Shown here piece by piece: positions 59,950 to 64,000 of a DNA stretch of 64,000 nucleotides. The notes below the pieces were generated by a model. It saw only the letters and a list, made by a program, of their open reading frames with translations. It did not search any database and was not told where the DNA came from. Source of the DNA: Grifola frondosa (lineage: Eukaryota; Basidiomycota; Agaricomycetes; Polyporales; Grifolaceae). Every line of letters starts with the position of its first letter. The stretch's first letter is position 1. The DNA lies in the NCBI GenBank assembly GCA_001683735.1, contig LUGG01000002.1:682001-746000 (forward strand). The letters run 5' to 3'. The translations under genes and the position numbers were made by a program.

Positions 59950-61057
59950 GTCCTGTCTGTGGATCCTTGGCTCGCTTGTGGCGGAGAGAGTGCCGGCTCG
60001 GGCCAATGTGTCCGGCGATGTGGGCGACCTGCGATCTCCATGTCCTCCCTGACTCGCTTGCGAGTGGCGTGGTCTGGCGAAATGGAGGCCTCGCTAGCCT
60101 TCAAGTAGCTAGGCGGATGCGCACCTGCATGCCGACATCTTATCAAGGTCAGTTCTTTGTGTGCTCATGGGTGTTTTCACTGGCTGATGTCGTCGACTGC
60201 TGACAGCGTCATCGAAGCGGTCTTGCAAGTGACCGGGCAAAATCCCACAAGATCAAGAGCGAAGACGAAGAAGCCCCCAAGCGCGCCGTTGCCCATTTTC
60301 TATCCTCAAGCATCATCAAATCCTGTCGGTCGAGACAAGTTCACCTCAAGTCGGTTCAAGTTCTCCTGAAGCCACCTCAAGCCCAGTGCAAGTTACTTCA
60401 AGTTGCTTCAAGTTCCTCAAGTCGCACACAAAGTCGGTCCCACTTTTCCTTTGTTCCCTTCCTCTTCTCTTTCAGGTCCTGTATGTGGACCTTTGGCCTG
60501 CTTGTGGCGGAAGGAGTGCCGGCTCGGGTCAATATGTCCGGCGATGTGGGCGACCTGCGATCTCCATGTCTTCCCTGACTCGCTTCGGCGGGTGCGCAGC
60601 CTGGCGAAACGGAGGCCTCGCTAGCCTTCAAGTAGCTAGGCAGACGCGCGTCTGTCTCTGCTCTCTGTCTCTGTGCTGCGTCTGTTCATCAAGCTCTCAT
60701 TCTGGTGTCTTGGCCTCTTTGCTCTCTATTCTCAAGTGTCGTCAACTTCTATGCTGATAGCCTCAAGTCCCCCTCAAGCCACCTCAAACAACCTCAAGTC
60801 TGTACAAGTCGCCCCAAGCTTACTCAAGTCACGCAGAAAGTCGGTCCCACTTTCCCTTTGTTCCCTTCCTCTTCTCTTTCAGGTCCTGTATGTGGACCTT
60901 TGGCCTGCTTGTGGCGGAAGGAGTGTCGGCTCGGGCCAATATGTCCGGCGATGTGGGCGACCTGCGATCTCCACGTCTTCCCTGACTCGCTTCGGCGGGT
61001 GCGCAACCTGGTGAAATGGAGGCCTCGCTAGCCTTCAAGTAGCTAGGTAGACGCGCA
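59950..61057. repeat. three-copy tandem repeat array
   Basis: A core of about 175 bp occurs at about 59950-60127, 60476-60650 and 60883-61057 (offsets 526 and 407 bp). Shared landmarks are GGCGATGTGGGCGACCTGCG and GCTAGCCTTCAAGTAGCTAG. Copies 2 and 3 also share the preceding 45-bp block (AAGTCGGTCCCACTTT, then CTTCTCTTTCAG), and CTCAAG-rich stretches lie before each (60340-60425, 60755-60830). Copies 2 and 3 differ only by transitions over the core; copy 1 is more diverged. No coding function is evident, although both strands stay open. Confidence 0.85.
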
Positions 61058-61059
61058 TC

Positions 61060-62940
61060 TTTCTCCTCTGTGTCTTTGCTCTTTGTCTATCTCGTTTCGG
61101 TGCCTCGACTTCTTTCTTGTGGCTCCACGTTCTGATGGCGCTCTGCTCTGGTGGTGCTCTGGCAACTGCTTTGTCTGTGATGTGGTCTTACCCCTCCGCT
61201 CAAAGCCCAGAAGCTGGAAGCGTGTCGTCCAATGACGGTCTCAACATACCCATTAATGCAATGCGCCCGACGCGCTGAGCGTAATGTCTAACTACCTTTC
61301 TTTTCACGATTAGCGGCTGAATTCTGATCAAATGTGTTCTACAGGGTTATCGTGCGATGCTTCAACGTAGGCGCGTTCGTGGGTGAGCATGCTCGCGATA
61401 ATGATCTGATTATTGATGCCTGGATTGTAGAATAGATGCAAGATGTCTAGGTCGGTGTTTGCGACCACGCTCCCGTATCATTTTTCATGGGCGCATCAAT
61501 TGGGTGATGCTTCTTCGGTCGGGAACTTGTGTTAAACATCCTTTCCACACAGAACTGGCGACGTGTCCGCGGTGACCATCGGCGACTACCTGACACATCG
61601 ATGAGCTCCAAATTGGCCTTGCGCACGGGTCTCGGCTTATGAAGGCGCAACGTGGGGTAGAGAGTCGACAGCGCCACCACCCAGGTGATGTGTGAGTATC
61701 CCATCTCGATCATATATTTGGCTAGAATCATCCTGACAGTGTCCATTCAGGTTTAATATCTGACGTTGAAGACATGCCTTTGCTGATGTGTTTTTTGGTA
61801 CGAAGGTGTGACTGCGACCGCGAGCATTCACCTGCAGGATGCTTGGAAGGTATGTGCACATTTGGTGTTTTCGTTGACGGGTGACTTGGTCGGTTTGTTA
61901 GATGAGATTGGACTCACCTCGCGAGTGATTTTCGCAGAGGCGAACCGTGAGGTTGGGCCGATCTCAACCGGACAATGTAAGGTCGTTGCTTCCGTCTGCA
62001 TCTGTTATCCACTGAATGCTCTCTTCAGGTGACGTTTTGCAATCAAAAGTGCTTCAAGCTCGATGGAGCTCGATGTGTACGTTCACTAGTGTTTGATCAT
62101 GAAATCCGTCATATTGAGAGCTCCTCGTCCGGCCATAGATAGTTCGTCGTTGTAGTCGTAGTGTTACCATTGCATGTGGGGATCAATTTCATTTGTTCCT
62201 TTCTGTCCGTGAATCTGTTGTGAAAGACAAGAAACCCTGAATAAGATATCTGCATATAAGCCTAAGCATATTTTGACCTTCAAATAATCGATGATCGAGG
62301 ATCGGGCGCTTGACGATCCAGGTTAGTAGTTGGCAAGTTTATCGATGTCGTTTTGTACATTCCTTGCAATAGGATGATCACGCATGCTTAAGTCGCTCCA
62401 TACATTACTTGGAACACTGAATGGAGATTCCATTATATATCCCGGTATGTCTTATTGCTTCTAACATCTTTACCGGATTAATGGTCGTCCGATTTACTAC
62501 TACTTAGTCCGCATGCGTCACGCCGGAAAGACCTCTTTCACATTGATACTGTTGTTAAGCGATACAATTATTCCTTAATTTTAGCACTATACCGACGCTT
62601 GCAATGTGAAAAGATCGGAAAGACGAGAATTTCGTAAATGGGCGCTCCGTCTTTATTGTTATCCAATTGTTATCTTCAACTTCGAAAATTCTCACAGAGT
62701 GGCTGGACTAATCATGTGCATCCCAGAATCCCAGAAGCATGATGAACATGCCCGCCTTTTGTCTCTCCGAAACTTTGTTTACAAATGGGCAAAGCGTACC
62801 GCGCAGCGGCCCTTTTGTATTCCAGTGAGTGAAAACACCAACGCGCGAAACACTACAGTTCATTACTTTCGATAGACCCCAGCGGTCTGCACGACTCTTA
62901 CTTTACTGCACATCATCGTCTCTATATCCTAATTTCTGGC
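61060..62940. other. gene-poor interval
   Basis: No supported gene. Small frames (minus 61447-61746, plus 62606-62875) have no family signal. AT-rich at about 62080-62620. Confidence 0.45.
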
Positions 62941-62941
62941 G

Positions 62942-63978
62942 ATGTCGACTGCTGTCATCAGGTTTCCGCCGCCCCCGCCTACCCACAATGATCTGACAAA
63001 CGAGCAGCGCGCTCACCTAATTCGCACCAACAACAAGCTCGGTCAGATGCTTGGCAGCACGCCCCATATTCTTGACTGCTCATACCGTGATAGTGAATGA
63101 ACACCCCTTTATATCGTCGACGTTAATTGATGTCGTATCCAGCAGCTTCGCCAGCTCTTCCTGCAGCGCCTTTGTCTCATCCGAGTAGATCGAAGTCGCA
63201 CTCTAGGGACAAATCTCTCCCAGAGATCATAGACGATGACATCCGCGCGATTAGTCCTGTCTCTGTTCATTCGACAAGCTCCACATCTTCACGGGAGTCT
63301 GCGCGCAGCAACGTGTCCTCTCAAAAACGCGAGCAGTCATGGCGGGTCCCCTACCCCGCGGAGCGGCCGCCTCTGCTGACACTATCCACTCCAGTCCGTC
63401 AGCGCACGGCCATGAAGCCCACAGTCGAGACTATTCCCGGCTCTCCTTCAGGCATACCTTCTGAGGAGACCGATGATACACACCCCTACCACCCGCTCGA
63501 GTCGCCAACTGAACCATCTTTCAACATCCCCTCCCAGGCTTCCATGCGCCGGGAGAAGATGCAGCGGCTCACAAAGAAGCTGGGCGAGAACATCCCCATC
63601 GACCTCGTTTTCCCTCCCACGCCTGCTGTGGAGTCAGACTCTGATGAAGAGTCGCCCTTGCTGGAGACGCCGACGACAATGCGTTCCTGCTCGTCGCTGC
63701 CCACTATCCAGGAGGACTCTCCCGAGCGGGAGTCGCTCGCGTTAGAGGAACCTCTCCGCCGCTCGCGATCTGCGCACGGCGCCCGTCATCGATCCTCACA
63801 CGGTGACGGGTCGCGCAGGCACAAGCGCGATGTGGATACATTCGATGGTATGCAATGTGTAGGCGTCTCTGCGAGTGCGGGGACGAAGGGTAAGGGCATC
63901 AGCGGGCGGTGGGTCAAGAAGCGGGTGCCGTTCGAGCAGATCGGTGGACCGTGGAGTACAGGATTCTTTGGGATGTGA
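62942..63978 (+). CDS. Ser/Pro-rich protein conserved in basidiomycetes
   Basis: Exons 62942-63086 and 63143-63978 (981 nt, 326 aa). The start (STAVIRFPPPPPTHNDLTNE, then RTNNKLGQMLGSTPHILD) is a short conserved block. A disordered Ser/Pro/Glu-rich body follows, with a helical patch (MRREKMQRLTKKLGENIPID) and a conserved-looking end (GRWVKKRVPFEQIGGPWSTG). I recognise the N-terminal block as recurring in unnamed basidiomycete proteins but know no function. The first frame stops at a TGA soon after the donor, so the intron is needed to join the two parts. Confidence 0.75.
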
Positions 63979-64000
63979 GGATCCGTCGTCGGCAAGCTGG

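Noticed and set aside
60386..61038. Open frames on both strands inside the tandem repeat, two of them similar to each other
   Set aside because: The similarity comes from the DNA repeat itself; there is no start, splice structure or codon signal favouring one frame.

Overview
The window is nuclear DNA of a filamentous basidiomycete, most likely an Agaricomycete. Genes are split by many short introns (about 45-65 nt, GT..AG, one GC..AG). There is a class I hydrophobin, a KRE6/SKN1-type GH16 gene, F-box and BTB genes, and several protein families that I know only from mushroom-forming fungi. I saw no rRNA, tRNA, CRISPR or prokaryotic element. Gene models were joined by hand from splice sites and reading phase. 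Most add up to an exact multiple of three.

Layout. 1-14.6 kb: a decayed coding relic, an acidic protein head-to-head with a BTB-domain gene, a truncated HUA1-like gene, a gene-poor stretch, an F-box/LRR gene broken by several frameshifts, an RD-repeat protein, and two related low-complexity genes (Gln/Gly-rich and DDR48-like) with the same intron layout. 15.2-17.7 kb: a secreted sedolisin (tripeptidyl peptidase). 18-26.4 kb: three genes (B, C, D) of an unusual triple zinc-finger family, with a hydrophobin between C and D. 28.4-36.8 kb: a KRE6-like beta-glucan enzyme and a large family-2 glycosyltransferase. 37.5-44.4 kb: housekeeping UBA2 (SUMO E1) convergent with MCM10, then a nuclease-like protein of unknown function. 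45.6-48.3 kb: two more triple zinc-finger genes (E, F). 48.7-57.6 kb: serine carboxypeptidase, TIM23, a four-TM MARVEL-like protein and an 18-exon GH95 alpha-fucosidase. 57.6-62.9 kb: gene-poor DNA with a three-copy tandem repeat. 62.9-64.0 kb: a Ser/Pro-rich protein.

The most interesting content is the triple zinc-finger family: five members in 30 kb on both strands. All share three fingers with near-constant spacing inside otherwise unrelated disordered proteins, and two of them share a duplicated promoter motif. Many other genes serve the cell surface or secretome (hydrophobin, KRE6-like, GT2, sedolisin, carboxypeptidase, GH95). Several conserved genes, including MCM10, carry single-base frame breaks next to short G/C runs. 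Some of the apparent pseudogenes may therefore be consensus errors rather than real decay.
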